Origin: an uncultured Actinomycetes bacterium
Lineage (GTDB): Bacteria; Actinomycetota; Thermoleophilia; Solirubrobacterales; 70-9
Direction of reading: 5' to 3'
NCBI GenBank assembly: GCA_937907435.1
Contig: CALCIA010000183.1
Location: 1 to 12,258 of the forward strand
Length of the DNA stretch: 12,258 bases
Part shown: positions 12,232-12,258 of the stretch, piece after piece
Position numbering within the stretch: position 1 is the stretch's first letter
Layout: every line of letters starts with the position of its first letter
The notes under the pieces: model-generated
What the model was told of the DNA's origin: nothing
The model's input: the letters and a program-made list of their open reading frames with translations, nothing else
Databases searched by the model: none
Made by a program: the position numbers and the translations under genes

Positions 12232-12258
12232 GGAAATCCGCGTATGGCGCGGGTTTCC
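12232..12258. repeat. 11-bp-stem hairpin at the right window edge
   Basis: Arms GGAAATCCGCG (12232-12242) and CGCGGGTTTCC (12248-12258) pair over 11 positions with one T-G wobble around a 5-base loop. The structure reaches the end of the window, so a following T-run or gene cannot be seen. It may be a terminator of a neighbouring gene or part of a longer repeat. Confidence 0.45.

Larger units (their letters stand above)
11933..12258. other. Gene-free region after the lacI-type gene
   Basis: No open frame here has a recognisable domain, a plausible start or the expected codon bias; the frames present run through repeats whose 31-base period would shift frame from unit to unit. The stretch instead contains tandem repeats, a long hairpin, a palindrome and a hairpin cut by the window edge, listed separately. 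Confidence 0.6.

Overview
The window is very GC-rich, with G or C at most third codon positions. Its genes sit close together, and several -10 boxes of the form TANNNT lie only 6-10 bases before start codons, which suggests leaderless mRNAs. This points to a high-GC actinobacterium. A Thermoleophilia/Solirubrobacterales-like origin is my guess from gene style, not something the sequence proves. Twelve protein genes are supported. I see no rRNA, tRNA, CRISPR array, transposase or phage structural gene.

Left part (88-3205, all minus strand): a small four-helix membrane protein (phage holin 4_2/YvlD type), an M56-type membrane zinc protease, a BlaI/MecI-type repressor and a cytochrome P450. Protease and repressor overlap by 8 bases and form a classic BlaR/BlaI-like pair. 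The same 20-bp dyad (CTACTACG-N4-CGTAGTAG and a near copy) overlaps the -10 box of both the P450 and the repressor. I therefore read P450, BlaI and M56 as one sensory-regulatory module in which proteolysis would release P450 expression.

Centre (3277-6027): a TetR repressor diverges from an amidase-signature hydrolase, with a perfect 12-bp palindrome in the shared promoter region. After the amidase comes a striking perfect 21-bp stem with a 3-base loop, then a small PPOX-class flavin-binding protein.

Right part (6038-11932): a minus-strand operon encodes E1-alpha, E1-beta, a muconolactone-isomerase-like protein and E2 of a 2-oxo acid dehydrogenase complex (no E3 is present). Divergent from it is an enolase-superfamily enzyme with the full mandelate-racemase-type active site, followed by a LacI-family regulator. 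CG-centred LacI-type palindromes lie in the divergent promoter region (two copies) and before lacI (one copy). This fits a single sugar-acid or lactone catabolic regulon: acid-sugar dehydration or lactone rearrangement, feeding a 2-oxo acid to oxidative decarboxylation. The enolase-superfamily gene has no ATG/GTG/TTG at a sensible place. A strong Shine-Dalgarno sequence instead points to an AUC start codon.

The last 326 bases (11933-12258) hold no convincing gene. They carry three 31-bp tandem repeats, a perfect 21-bp-stem hairpin, a 16-bp palindrome and a hairpin cut by the window edge.
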